From contig NC_090999.1 in assembly GCF_041146395.1 (NCBI RefSeq), forward strand, positions 69,321,001-69,385,000: a stretch of DNA of 64,000 nt. The letters are read 5' to 3'. Shown one piece after another: positions 1 to 11,767 of the stretch. A program made the translations under genes and the position numbers. Every line of letters begins with the position of its first letter. The first letter of the stretch is position 1. The notes beneath the pieces were generated by a model, which saw only the letters and a list, made by a program, of their open reading frames with translations, searched no databases and was not told where the DNA came from. The DNA comes from Eulemur rufifrons. Lineage: Eukaryota; Chordata; Mammalia; Primates; Lemuridae.

Positions 1-286
1 TGGGGATTATTAATGGGTGCAAAAATACAGTTAGATAGAATGATCAATATTTGATAGTACAACAAATGACTATGTCAACAGTAAGTTAGGGTATACTTTA
101 ACTAAAAGTGTGGAATTGAAATGTTCCTAACACAAAGTAATGATAAATTCCTGAGATAATAGATACCCCAATTACCCTAATTTGTTTAATACATATTATA
201 TGCCTGTATTGAAGCATCACATGTATTCTATAAATACATATAAATGTTATTTATCCATAATTAAAACTTTAAAAAATTTAAAAAAA
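1..286 (+). mobile_element. L1 3' end (old primate L1 tail), enters from left edge
   Basis: The sequence reads as the terminal 3' UTR of an L1 of the L1PB/L1MA kind: 'TTAATGGGTGCAAAAATACA', then 'AACTAAAAGTGTGGAATTG', 'GATACCCCAATTACCCT', a TGCCTGTATTGAAGCATC block, and an A-rich tail ending near 286. The same segment recurs, better preserved, at 41448-41630. The 5' part lies outside the window, so the length of the copy is unknown. It is non-coding. The sense orientation is clear from the tail; the subfamily is not. Confidence 0.8.
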
Positions 287-364
287 TCATGGGGGGATGA
301 TATTTGATGTGACAGATATTGTGATGGGACCCTTTAATGGTGATCTGCATTTGCTGTCTGTTTT

Positions 365-393
365 TTGTTGTTGTTGTTGTTGTTGTTGTTGTT
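365..393. repeat. (TTG)n microsatellite
   Basis: About ten uninterrupted GTT/TTG triplets follow a T run. It is a simple repeat in single-copy DNA, likely length-variable between individuals. Confidence 0.95.
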
Positions 394-2690
394 CATGTCT
401 TTATTTTGTCTTTGTACTCTAGCAGCATGGCTTTGGTCCTTAGCAGGCTCCCCTGCAGAGTGAACACTTATGTATATTAGCTGAAGCTATGTGAAAAGCT
501 GCCAAGGCTGTTGTTAGAATCAGACTTTACATTACAGCTGGGTCTCACCATCAAAGTTGGCTGATCACCGTGATTTAAGTTTATATTTCCATGGTTTTCA
601 GGCCTTGTTTTATGCAAAAATATCTATTGGCCACGTATCAGGGTTCACAAACATAGCTGCCCCCTACTTGGATGTTTGCTTTTCTTTTCTGTTTTCTCTT
701 CATCTAAAAAGCTTAAAGCTATTATTGCTGTCAAAGCTTATAGATAAGTCAGCCTTATTGGGTAGGCCAGTTTGGAAGTACATAATTTAAACTCTATGCC
801 AAGGTGCATTAAGTATTTATGTACTTTGAGTTTTTTAAATTCTTCGGTTTGGAAAAAATCCACTTCTACTCCCACTGTTCTTACACTAAAAAAGGGAAAC
901 AGTAAGTAGATGGCACAAGAGAAATTAAAGATAAATTTTCTAAAATCCAAGAATTTTTAAAAAGTAGTTTCTATAACAGGAATATTAAATAGAGAACAAA
1001 ATATTTATGTCAAATAAAAAAGAGTTTTTATAAATTCAAGCTTGTCATTTTTCACATTTATATAGTTGCTTTTACCACATTTTACTTCTGGAAACTCCAA
1101 CCAATTCTATTTAGTTCAGCAATGATTTCATGATCACTTACTACATGGAAAACACTGAGGCTGATTCACTGGGAAATGAAAATGATAATTTTTTTACCCA
1201 GCCCTCACGGAATTTAGATCATATATAGCACTCTAAAACAAATCTTATCCAGTATTCTCTTTAGTTGTGTGAGCTCTCTAGATTTTGTTTCAAATATATC
1301 ATTTTAAAACATAGATTCCAACAGAAATTTCTACACCAATTTTTTTCTATACATACATATGAGCAAAAAGGCATCTTCCAGTTATTACAAACGCATTCTT
1401 TCTTGATGCTTTTCTCCATTATTGTCATTTAACTCATTATTTAATTTAGAGTTCCATAAAGAATGTGTGTTTATATTGGAAAGCTTTCTTTCTACTGATT
1501 CTTTGATCAATTGATTCCTTTCCTTTGTATTCACTGAATTTTTATTTTTTATACCAACACCAATTTAGTATACTTTACACATTTCATTGGTTTGCTGATC
1601 TATCAGGTCATCAATGGGACCATGAAGAAGTTAGCAAATAATTTACTGCTTTGCTTGAAAGAGCCCAGGTTTTCTGGCCCTTGGGGAATAATGGAAGATC
1701 CATCTGTTTGTCAAACATATGCCAGATGAAACAGCAGGAGTAATATCCCAGATATGAATCCTAGAGTGTCATAAATAAGCATAGGTACTGTTTGTGTGCC
1801 AGAAACAGTTGAATGAACAGATCACAAGCTAAATGATACCTTAATCATATGTTTTAAGTGTATTGTCAGTAATCACCTAACATATTCACTGTGAAACTCC
1901 ATATTCACTGTGAAAATCTGGAATTACCTTTAGAAATTCAAATTTTTATCCTGTTTTCTGAAATAAAACATTTCATCCCAAAATTTCAGAAATTGCAAAT
2001 TAAAAGCACACAAATTTAAAATAATATGTTATCTTGTGGATACACACTGAAGCATGCAAACACATAAATATACATACATGAACTGAACTATAAACAGCTA
2101 TTTTTAATTTTGAAAAATTAACATTTGTTTCATTTTGTCAATAGTCGGTAATGTACTTTTTTTACTGACTACACGGTATTATTTTCTGTGAAATAGTGTA
2201 ATTTATGTAATCAAACACACTATCAATGATTTATTTAATTGTATAAAGGGTGCTAAAATAAATATCCTTGTGTATATATCTCTGCATAGATTTCACCGTT
2301 AAGGATAAATTTTAAGAAGTCATAATGTCTGGTTAAGCACACAAGGACAACTGTTTTCACTTCTACAAATTCATAGAAATAGTTTATGATACAAAAAAAA
2401 TCACAGTGTTAAAAAAAAATACACAAACAAGAAATTATGGGGAAGCCACAATAGGAAATGGTGCATTATGGCCAAGGGATGCTGGGTTCAGAAGCAGAAG
2501 TTGAGTCTAGAATTTCAAACCTTGCATATGAACAGAAACTTAGCATAGTTCCTGCTTGGATCACATAGTTAGATTAGCTACACGAATATAGTCAGCAAAG
2601 CTTGGTCCACTTGTAGGAAAAACAAAATGCTTATATGTGGTAGAGAGAGTAAAAAGAGATAGCAGTACAAATTGGATCCTAGCCAACGCA
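394..2690. other. Single-copy AT-rich sequence, no gene seen
   Basis: The only open frames are short (up to 77 codons), lack coding-like composition and overlap on opposite strands. I see no confident repeat, CpG cluster, splice-bounded exon or RNA gene. Confidence 0.5.
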
Positions 2691-3250
2691 TATGCTGGTT
2701 TGAAGACAGGGGTGCTCTTGATAAGGAAATCCCCCATCTATTACTTGGCACAGCAGCCACCTGAGACCCCCACCCCTCATGGAATACCCGCATCAGCATA
2801 ATACTAACCTATTACCTGGCCCATCTACTAATCTATTACTTGGTGCATCAGCATAACACTAAACCTATTAACCCGGTGCAGCAACTAACCTATTACCTGG
2901 TGCATCAACATAATACTAACCTATTACCTGACACATCAACTAACCTATTACCTGATGAGCATTAGCCACCTGAGACCTCACCCCGCCGACCACCCCAACT
3001 TAACAAAAGTGGGAAAAATCGGATAGACAGGGCTCAGAATTTGGTGGAGAGACCCCTCTGAGCCCAACGGAGAATAAACGTTGATTCTCCGACTCTCCGT
3101 GTGCCACTTGGTTGGTCCTCGGGACCACCAGCTGTAACACTTGCTGTAACACCCTCAGCCAGTGTTCTGAACACTTTCGGGTGACCTATTCCTGAGCTGT
3201 GGATCCCTGTAAACTGGACTGAGATAACCTCACAAGACACTGCACAGGGA
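2690..3250 (+). mobile_element. Probable solo retroviral LTR (edges uncertain)
   Basis: The block is richer in GC and CpG than its neighbours. It has an AATAAA polyadenylation signal at 3073-3078, followed by U5-like sequence with repeated 'GCTGTAACAC', a motif known from class I primate LTRs. The left half holds a tandem array (2790-2956), as in many U3 enhancer regions. No internal retroviral sequence adjoins it, so a solo LTR is the simplest reading. I could not fix the TG/CA ends or a target-site duplication, and I do not recognise the family. A non-retroviral GC-rich single-copy block is the alternative. The 84-codon minus-strand frame inside it is not taken as a gene. Confidence 0.45.
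2790..2956. repeat. Three tandem ~55-bp units
   Basis: Three units (2790-2844, 2845-2901, 2902-2956; 55, 57 and 55 bp) each start 'GCATCA(G/A)CATAA'. Each contains two half-units ending 'CTATTACCTGG' or a close variant. The segment 'AGCCACCTGAGACC' occurs on both sides of the array (near 2754 and 2967), so the flanks seem to belong to a larger duplicated unit. The array sits in the U3-like half of the LTR-like block. Confidence 0.85.
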
Positions 3251-3294
3251 GAGGGGATCTTGTGGGAAAGAGAAATATTCCAATGCAAGATGGG

Positions 3295-3755
3295 TTTTCA
3301 ACCTAAGATTTGATAACATAAAAGACAAAAAGGTTATTTCTTTCTCACGTAAGAGTAAAGGGTAGAAATTTTAGTTTGGCACTGGCTTTGACACATACAA
3401 TTGTTTAACAACCTAACCATATGGATGATTCTTCCTTCTTTAGTGCATGGGTTCAAAAGTTGCTCTTATCGCCATCTTGAAGGCCAGAGGAAAGTGGGGA
3501 GAGCATGGGAAAGCATGGATGGGAAACATGGGCCATTTGTGAAAGTGGCACATGTTGCTTTTACACAAAATCTGTGAATGGACACCTACGCGTCTCAGAT
3601 TAAAACAAATTATGGAATGAAAACATGTAGTTATTAGTCAAAAACAGGCTAATTTAAAAATTAACCAGTTAAAATATTGCATTGAAAATACAATAGTTGA
3701 TAAAGTAAATTTTAATAGAAAAACTCTGTAGTAAGCTGTACACACACAAACATAT
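3295..3755. other. Unclassified sequence
   Basis: No gene is seen. The part around 3430-3600 has a dispersed-repeat look, but I cannot assign it to a family. Confidence 0.4.
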
Positions 3756-3759
3756 GATT

Positions 3760-5070
3760 AGTCTACTGAAATATAGAACTGAGAAAATTACTCAGAATTT
3801 TAGAACGGAGAGATAGAAGAAAATTCAACAAGTGTGTAACTGAATTTCTAGGGGCAGCACAAAGATTGGGACAGATACAATGCAAAGTTATAATGACTAT
3901 ATTTTTGAGAATCAAAGAAAGCCAACGTACTAAATTAACAAATAATAAATCAAAGCAAACAGAATAAAAAATAAATTTCACATTTAATATTTTCTAATAA
4001 AGTTACTGAATATCAGGGACAAATAAACTCAAAACTATTAGAGAAAAAAGAATGATTACTAACAAAATAAGAATACTTAATTATAGCAGACCTCATCTAT
4101 AATTTAAAAATGTCATAAAACAATAGCATTATATTTTAAAACTGCTAAGAGGGAATTGATTGCAACTTAGAATTTTCTTTCTAGCTGGTCTTTTATTCAA
4201 AAGTGAAAATAGAATAAGTACACATATAGGCAAAACATGAGTAAGAGTTTAATAGGTGTGAGAAGTCTAGGAGAAAAACTATTTAAAGATACACTTCAAC
4301 AAGAAAAAAAAATGAATCCAGAAGAAATGAGTGGAAAGCCAGAAATGATAAAAAAATTAATTTGTAAACCAAATTTTTAAATATAAATAAGTACAGAAGA
4401 AGGAGAAGATGGAGGAAGAAATGGTAGAGGGAGGAGGTGAAATATATTACTGTGCTGGCTTTGAAATTTATCAGAAAACATAGAATGTTAAGTTTTTTTA
4501 CATTTATGGCTAATCAATGAGTTTAGAAATAGACTATATAACTTAATAAGCAGTAACAAGGGAAAGGAAGAACTTGTTAATTCAACAAAAGGTAATGGAG
4601 CAAAGGCAGCATGGTATAGACATGAGATTGTAAAAGTGAAACAAAATATGTATTGACATTACTATCCACAATAGAGATAAAATAAATTTATCTTTTATAA
4701 GAAACTCTGAGATTGGAATTGTAAAAATATAACTATCTGCTCGTTAAAAGAGGCACACCAGTTGTAAAACAATACAAAGATGACTGAAATTAAAAGAATG
4801 GAAAAAGAGATTCTTTTGAGGCAAAGTCTCAAAGGAAGTGTAGCATTGTATAAGAAATAGAATTCAAGGCAAAACAATTAAATAGAATATAAGGAGTTTA
4901 CTTAATGTTAAAAGGAAGATAATATCAATCATTAACTTGTATGTACTTAAAAGTATAACCTAGGACAAATAAGGCAAAACCTGAGAGAATTATAGGAGGA
5001 AAAGACAAGTTAACAACTATAGTAGGTTTTTAACACCCCTTTCTAAAAATTAAATAAAAGCTAAGACATA
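3760..5070 (+). mobile_element. Ancient L1/HAL1-type LINE remnant, sense
   Basis: The A-rich plus strand follows the order of an old L1 or HAL1. There is an ORF1-like part near 3770-4260 ('GAAAATTACTCAGAATTTTA', later 'TTGCAACTTAGAATTTTCTT'). An ORF2 endonuclease-like part lies near 4880-5040 ('ACAAATAAGGCAAAACCTGA', then 'GGTTTTTAACACCCCTTTC'). All frames are full of stops, so this is a fossil from early mammalian history. Edges and the HAL1-versus-L1M split are uncertain. Confidence 0.6.
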
Positions 5071-5690
5071 CTATTTTTCCCTTTGGCCAGTATTATAGTA
5101 GATTGATAATATAAAAGACCCTCTAACTTCAAAACCATTAGATCATAAACATGGCACACTCTTTGAGGCAGTATTAGTCTCATCTGAGGTAGCGAGCAGT
5201 GGTGTCCGAGGCTAACTTCTCCCTAAATAAGTAAGCAAACAAAACATGAAGTAGTGCAAGAGATGCAAGCAGCACGTAGAGGTGTAGTGGATATTAGTAG
5301 CATAAAAGCTATCTGTCTACTGAATTTTGAGCCAGAATCAAGGTGAAGGAACTGAGACTAAGATTTCTGAGTGAAACCATTCATCTGAAAAAAATTAAAG
5401 AGAACTGCTGTATACCTGGTGGTTCCCAGCTACCAAGAAGTAGGTTTGTTTCTGTAGGAAAATTGTTCCAATTCAGGCCAGCAGGACTCCCATACATTAA
5501 AATAAAGCACATAGTTTACAATCAAAGATAACAAAACACAGATGTTGCCAAGGTAACATGACTAACAGTCAGTAGAAATAAAATATCATATTTAGACAAC
5601 TAAGGGATAAACAAAGAGTAACTTAGAGGATTTAAGAAGCTGTTTATAAAATTAAATAGAAGCAAAAGACAATCACAAAGATGAGAAAGA
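5071..5690. other. Unclassified sequence between LINE remnants
   Basis: No gene is seen. A 62-codon plus-strand frame at 5343-5531 has no recognisable similarity. The stretch may be more decayed LINE sequence. Confidence 0.35.
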
Positions 5691-6060
5691 AAGAAATGAT
5701 TAATTGAAGTGTATAGGCATATTTGAAAGAAAAATAGAACTGATCAAAATGAAAAACATATAATTTTAAAACTATAAAATCAACAATATAGTAAAATCAC
5801 AAAATATACATAGCTAAAACTGAAAAATATATCTGAAGAAATTACTTGCTTATGAAATAACATTTTCAACATATTTTGAAAGTATAGCTAACAGGATTTG
5901 TTCGTGAATTGGAGACAGTTTACAAAAGAAAGGGAAGTCAATAATAACTCCAAACTGGTGAAGAAAAGAGAAGTTTCAAAGTTGAAGTCATGAAACACTT
6001 CAACATTAAAAAGTGATGAGAATGGGGAGAAAGAGAAATCTGAAACTTTTGTATAGGATG
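5690..6060 (+). mobile_element. Second ancient L1/HAL1 ORF1-like fragment
   Basis: The text near 5730-5850 ('AAAATAGAACTGATCAAAAT' ... 'ATCTGAAGAAATTACTTGC') matches the ORF1 coiled-coil region of old L1/HAL1 elements. It corresponds to the same part already present near 3770-3800. It therefore belongs to a separate copy or a rearranged element, not to a simple continuation. Confidence 0.5.
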
Positions 6061-6224
6061 TTATTATATAGAGAGAAACACTTTGTGCGAAGAAAAGTAA
6101 TCTTTTAGTGAGAAAACCTGAGTTTGAGTTGAGGCTTTATTCTAATGGGATGGTTGGCCTTGGGCACGTTACCTAGTCATTTTAAGGAAATTCATCATTG
6201 GTTCTTCACACAGCTATTCATATT

Positions 6225-6545
6225 CAGTTATCATTTAGATCTAACTTAAATGGCATGTTTTCCAAGAGATCTCCTCTGTGCGTTCTTATCAATCATCCAG
6301 CCCATTTACTTCCTACTACCACATCTTGTTTATTTAATTTGCTGTGCTTAATCTCAGTCTAAAATTTCCTTATGTATTTATTTTTTTAATTTTCTTTGCT
6401 TGTCTCCTTCCCTTTTACCACCAGGCCAGAAATGTATATTTCATGTAGGTAAGGATTTTTCCTTGTTCCTTATTTTTTCCTCCTAGTGTGATGTCTGGAA
6501 CATAAAACACAATCAATATACAACTGAGAAATAAATGAATGAATT
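6225..6545 (+). mobile_element. L2 LINE 3' end
   Basis: The order of recognisable L2 tail segments is kept: a 'CCAAGAGATCTCCTCTGTG' block, the pyrimidine-rich middle, a 'TCATGTAGGTAAGGATTTTT' block, then 'TGATGTCTGGAACATAAAAC' and 'AAATGAATGAAT'. It is diverged and non-coding. The 62-codon minus-strand frame here is a shadow. Confidence 0.65.
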
Positions 6546-6881
6546 TCTCAAGAATGAGAAACACTGAACTGAAAACTTGCTTGTATCCTAAAGGACATTC
6601 CACTGGCTAAGCAAATTAAGTTATATTCTTAGGAAGAATTAAATATTTAGAATGAGGCTTAAAAATGCTCCTCAATTTTCTAAAAGAAAATAATTTACAT
6701 TTTTAGAAGCATATGTTTCTAATTATCTGTGTATTCTTTATTCTGTCTAACCATATATTGCACCCAGTCCTGACATTTTAAAACATTGGTCAAAAACGTG
6801 CATATCATCTACAGAAAAGAAACAACAGTTCCACAGAGGTTATTGGAGAAATTCTTCCTCCCACAATACACAGAATGCCTG

Positions 6882-6913
6882 CACACACAACACACACACA
6901 CACACACACACAC
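6882..6913. repeat. (CA)n microsatellite
   Basis: About 15 CA dinucleotides with one interruption. Confidence 0.95.
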
Positions 6914-7340
6914 ATATTATGGTCTCCCTTTTGCATTCTGAAACGTCATAGACTGATAGGTTTGGATTATTTTTCTACTCATGAGGTCTTTCTACATGAC
7001 TCTAGAATTGAAATGTTATTACATGAAATTCCATATCCAAATTCCTAAGAGAAGTGCTTTGAATTATCCCCTTCCCTTGTCCCCTTTGCCACATATATTC
7101 AGAATTGCCGAGAATTTGCTTTAATTTGGCAGATAACTATGACAAGGAATCTCTTTTGTCATCTCTTCTGTTTTTGCTAATCAGACTCTGTAAATACCTA
7201 GGGAAAGAACAGTAAGAATTTTGAATAATGGGATTTCATAAAATTACGGATATAAATACGTACATTTTATTTTTATAAGAACTTGTAGAAGCAGGAAATG
7301 TATCAAACTATCATAATCAGAAAGCACTTTTTTATAAAAA

Positions 7341-7361
7341 GAGAGAAAGAGAAAGAGAGAG
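7341..7361. repeat. (GA)n-rich tract
   Basis: A short GAGA/GAAA purine run in AT-rich single-copy sequence. Confidence 0.8.
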
Positions 7362-7440
7362 AATTCTCACAGGAAATCAAAGCATTATTATGGAGAAAAT
7401 ATGCAGTTTCTTAGCAAAGGTAGTAAATGGCATGTTTGCA

Positions 7441-7680
7441 GCTTCCCAAGCAGCCACCCAGCCACATAAATTATTTAAAGACCACCATCTTGACGTTTAT
7501 AGCTAAATAAACGCTGTGGACACTCATGCTCCCTTTCATGTCAGGGCCCTGGATTTATGATCTCTTCATCCCAGAATAAAAGAGCTTTTTAATTTGCCCA
7601 TGAATCGAAGGACCTCTGGTTGTATTATTTATTAAAAATAAACGAATTCAACAAGATTGAAAAATCTTTGAGAATTTCCT
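7441..7680. other. Possible conserved non-coding block
   Basis: This single-copy stretch stands out because it keeps CpGs ('GACGTTTATAGC', 'AAACGCTGTGG', 'GAATCGAAGG') among AT-rich motifs such as TAAATAAACG (forkhead-like) and AAATTATTTAAAG. It contains no repeat. This is inference from texture only; an alignment with other mammals is the test. Confidence 0.25.
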
Positions 7681-8218
7681 TCTAAAATCTCTTTTGAACA
7701 GTTTTATGGAACATTCATTTTTCAAAAATGTATCTCTAGTGTGATACAAATATTGATTTTTTTATTCTTTTCATATTAAATTATTTATAGAAAAGGTTAT
7801 AATTATTATATAAGTGACTTTATTAAGATATTGTAGTTTTATGAAAGAATTTGTCATTTCCATTGAAAATATTACACCACGGCATATACATTTAATTCCT
7901 CTTCATTATAGTAATGAGTTTTTAGGAATCAGTATCAGTAGGAAATACATAAGTACATTTGAGTTTGTCCTATAATCGTGTTAAACATTGTATAAGTTAG
8001 ATATCAAATTTTATAACCTTTCATTTTTAGCAAAGTAAAAATTATGACAAGTAAATATGCCCCTCATATTTATTGGAAAGCTGATAAATATATTTTAGAA
8101 AGCACTTATTTCCTTAATATAGGCAGTACAATGATTCACATTTATTCAACATTTATATAGTAGTATAACTGTTTTGTGATCTATTCTGTCATATAATTGT
8201 AATTTTTTTGTCATTCCT
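7681..8218. other. AT-rich single-copy sequence
   Basis: I see no gene and no recognisable repeat. Confidence 0.5.
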
Positions 8219-8392
8219 TTCTTTTTTTTTATTTCAGCATATTATGGGGGTACAAAAGTTTGCGTTAGGTATATTGCCCTTGCCCCCCCAATCAAAGTTT
8301 CAAGCGTGTCCATCCCCTAGACGGTGCGCATTGCACTCATTATGTATATATCCACCCATCCCCTCCCCCGCCACATCTGCTGTCACCATGGG
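8219..8392 (-). mobile_element. 5'-truncated lemur L1 3' end, antisense
   Basis: A T run (8222-8234) is followed by 'CAGCATATTATGGGGGTAC', the reverse complement of the lemur L1 terminus, then its GC-rich 3' UTR ('CATCCCCTAGACGGTGCG'). It ends near 8392 within the UTR, so only about 170 bp was inserted. No convincing target-site duplication is seen. The 63-codon frame across it is not a gene. Confidence 0.85.
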
Positions 8393-8399
8393 GTCATAG

Positions 8400-9469
8400 G
8401 CTTCAAAATTGGCCAATAGGAGCCCTTTCAAACTGACTTTTGTGTCTTTTTGAACAACCTTCTCCATTAGGCTTCCTGGTTTTCTTGCACAACAACATTC
8501 TCAGGCTCACATGTTTTCTCCACTCTAATCTTGGAATATATCTAAGAACACTGGTTTATTTTAGAAGGGTATATGAAAAAAAAAATCTAGGTTTTTGAGT
8601 TGTAGGCATACTCATTATTACTGTGATGTCTGAACCTTTCAAGGCCTTAAAATCATAGTTCATATTGATGTGTCTAACTCAAATTTAACATGACAGAATG
8701 TTTTTCTTAAATTTTGATTTTATAACTTCACCTGCTTTCTCTTAATATAAAAAATCTTAATGACTATTAACAATAATACAGTTACTTATTCACTTTGTAC
8801 TGTAATTTGAATATAACTGTTATAAAATTGCCATATTATATCTATATAACTAACCAATACTTTTGCTAACAATAAAGCTACTGAGAGAAGTTTAATATTC
8901 TTTGACATTTTATTTTTATTTGTAAAGAATATTTCACTAATGATATATGGTCAGAGTTGTGCTCAAAAGCCATGTTAATTTTTTTTTTCCTGTGTGGTTT
9001 TGGTACTAATTTGATATAAAGTTAGGTTAACTCAAATCATTCCCACTCTACTCTCCCTTCTTCCTGCATTTTTCTTAGTGTCCACCCCGAGTCTCACCTT
9101 GACAATATCCAGCTTGGATAATCGATTATGTTTTCTTTCCTTCTCCCATGACTCTGCTGAGTCTTACTGAGGGAATCATGTAACATCCTGGTTACATTCA
9201 GTATATATTGATGATTTTTACTTCACCTGACCCCTTACTTGTGTTTTATAATTACTTTTATTATCTATGATTGACTTCCTATCACAATTACCAAGATTCC
9301 CTCCTAAATTTTCCTCTTTTTCACTCCAACAAAGTTCTTATTTACAGCAATTCCCTTGTCTTGTTTTATCAAGATAAACCCAACTATGTGATTAATATGT
9401 AGAATCTCAACATTGGGAAATTTGAAGTTATTTTCTCTGAATTAATCCTCTCTTTCTTGAATGTTTAGA
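8400..9469. other. AT-rich sequence, no feature seen
   Basis: No gene or confident repeat is seen. The right end may contain the 3' continuation of the neighbouring ERVL-type remnant, but nothing diagnostic was found. Confidence 0.4.
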
Positions 9470-11767
9470 GATTTCAGTGGGATCTGCCAGTGTAAAGTCA
9501 AAGCTACAGGGCTGGTTGGAATATCCTGGATCACCCAAAGAAGCTTTTCTTAATGACAAGAGGTCCACAAAGCAATAACTCGCTTTATACTTTAGAGGGC
9601 ATGTTCTGGTATTCCCCTGACCACTGGGTAGTTAAAATATCCACCAATGGCAGGTTTCTGAATATTTAGATTTTATCTCTCACTTCCTGGCATACATGTG
9701 TCTTTCCAAGACATTAAGAATGCTTTTCCCTTTCTGCTTCTCATTTCTAATTGATATGATATCATTAATATAGAGGATCACAGTTAGATCCCATGTAGAT
9801 AATCAAGATCCTTTGGGGCTATATTATATATTAGCAAGAGAGTTATTAATAGTATAACCCTAGATGATGAACATATACCATTACATGTTCTAAGTTAATT
9901 AAACTTCTGAATTTTCCTCTTTATAGATTTGAAATGAATGCACTTGGCTAATTAATAGTTGCATATTAAGTGTCAGAGGCTGTGCTGATCTGTTCTAGTA
10001 AAGATATGACATTCCTACCAGTATCTGAGATTGGGCCCCCTCTCAGTTAATTTCACAGTAGTTCACCACGATCTGCCAAATTCATCTTTTTTTTTCACTT
10101 TCTTAGTGTTTATTCTTTGTATTTGCCAATACATAACAGTATGCTTTCCCTCAGCAGGAAAAATATGCATCAAATGACTATCTCTATTTAAAGACTACGT
10201 GAAGATGTGAGGGTGAAAAGCTAATTCTATAATCAGTTGATTGTATTTTTTTTCATTTATCTCTTTTTTATTTTTTTGGTACTAATCTATCAACTCTTAT
10301 GTCCACATATGGAAGTAACATTCATGAGGTGTTGCGTAGGTGGGAGGGGAGAAGAGGGGATGGGTAAATTCACACCTAAGGGGTGTGGTGTGCGCTGTCT
10401 GTGGAATGGGCGTGCTTGTAGCTCTGACTCGGCTGGTGCAAACGCGATTTATGTAACCAAAGCATTTCCACCCCCATAATATTCTGAATAAAAAATAAAT
10501 AAATAAATAATAAAAATTAAAAAAAAACTCATCTGATTTTTTTGCAGAGGCTCGTTTAGTGAATTGAAAAAAAGGGATGTGATGGGATCCCTCAACACGA
10601 TCTTGACGTTAATCTTTGCCATTCTACTTGGGATACAGAATTGTTTCTGGTTTTTAATCTTGGTAGTAGAAAAGGCTACTGCCTTTTCATAGTCTATCTA
10701 TTGGCATTTCTTGTGATGACAACCTTTATTCAAAGGTCAGAAAACAACATAAGGATTCATCCAGCTACTAAGCATATATATTAATACTTCAATTAAACAC
10801 TCAGCATCTGGAGAAATGACCACAGGGTATATTCATGGATATTTGAACCTACTATGAATTGTACTTGTGCCATGATTCCATTTACCATCTAGCCTGTGTA
10901 TGCTGCCATGCCAATAGGAGAGCTACGATGCTTATTTGGACCCTGATGTTAGTTTCACCTCAGATTCTGAATCTAACTGTCCTCAGTAACTCTCGGTATT
11001 CCCTTTCCCTCAGTGTGCTAATGCTTGGGTACTGTTATTTTTGTAAATTAACTTAGTTCATTTTGAGAAGATCTTGAAGGAATCATTATTGTATGCACTT
11101 GTCATGATGTTGCAGAGCTTTCTCCATCATTGTATCTAGGTAAAGGGAGGCTACTATCTTCTAGAAAGGATGTTGGCCACCTCTGCATGTTCTAAGCATT
11201 GAATGGAACAGAAAGTTCAAAATTAGGATTTACTTTCAGATATCTCCTTTCCCAAGTGTCAATGTCTCACTAATCCCGTGTTAAAATCCTGATTTAACCT
11301 AGAATACTTACCGAGGCTGTGGATTAAGAGGTTTATTTTTTGTTGTTGTTGCTGTTGTTGTTTTAATTCTGTTACTGTAACAATAGATTTGGGCTGGATT
11401 TTCCACACAATCTACCTTACTGATGCGGATTTTAAGGGTCTCTTCATAGGTCTCCTGGTTTTCACACTAGGCCCTATCTTGTCTGACACTTTCTTCTTTC
11501 AGTAACCATTCAATTCTCTCACCTTTTAGATCACTGTTACCTTCATTTCTCCCAAATTCTAGAGACATTGAATAAACCAGTGCTTCCCCTTTCAATTATA
11601 TCACAGCTCAGTTCGCCACAGTAATGGTGATAGTACAACATGCCAGTGATATCATTACCCAATTTACAATCTGCTATTGGATTCTTGTTACCATCTGGTT
11701 GGTTTATGCTTCAAATTTATAACTCCATCCTTACGATATTATTGTTAGAGAAATTTCTGGTACTGAG
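9470..11767 (-). mobile_element. Degenerate ERVL-type provirus internal region, antisense
   Basis: Read on the minus strand, this block follows a protease-to-reverse-transcriptase order typical of ERVL-type elements. A polymerase active-site box can be read at 9761-9772, where the four codons give Tyr-Ile-Asn-Asp; the family normally has Asp at the third place, so the catalytic pair is broken. Downstream of it (lower coordinates) pol-like text continues with stops. A protease/RT-junction-like segment lies near 10700-10980. At about 11750-11765 a primer-binding-site-like 'CAGTACCAGAA' (minus strand) sits next to the LTR edge. All frames are interrupted. A sense L1 tail (10278-10527) splits the block. 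This is an inactive fossil; its left end is uncertain. Confidence 0.65.
10278..10527 (+). mobile_element. Lemur L1 3' UTR insertion, sense
   Basis: It begins within the 3' UTR ('GGTACTAATCTATCAACTCT'), runs through 'GTAACATTCATGAGGTGTTG' and 'CACCCCCATAATATTCTGA', and ends in an (AAAT)n/A tail. The parallel copy at 29540-29797 has the same order. It is severely 5'-truncated, and a clean target-site duplication is not evident. It lies inside the ERVL-type remnant and is therefore younger. The 80-codon frame here is not a gene. Confidence 0.9.

Noticed and set aside
2790..2956. Evenly spaced direct repeats resembling a CRISPR array
   Set aside because: Units are contiguous with no unique spacers, in primate DNA within an LTR-like block. 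It is a minisatellite-type array.
3034..3288. 84-codon minus-strand frame
   Set aside because: It lies across the U5-like part of the LTR-like block in antisense, with no recognised domain.
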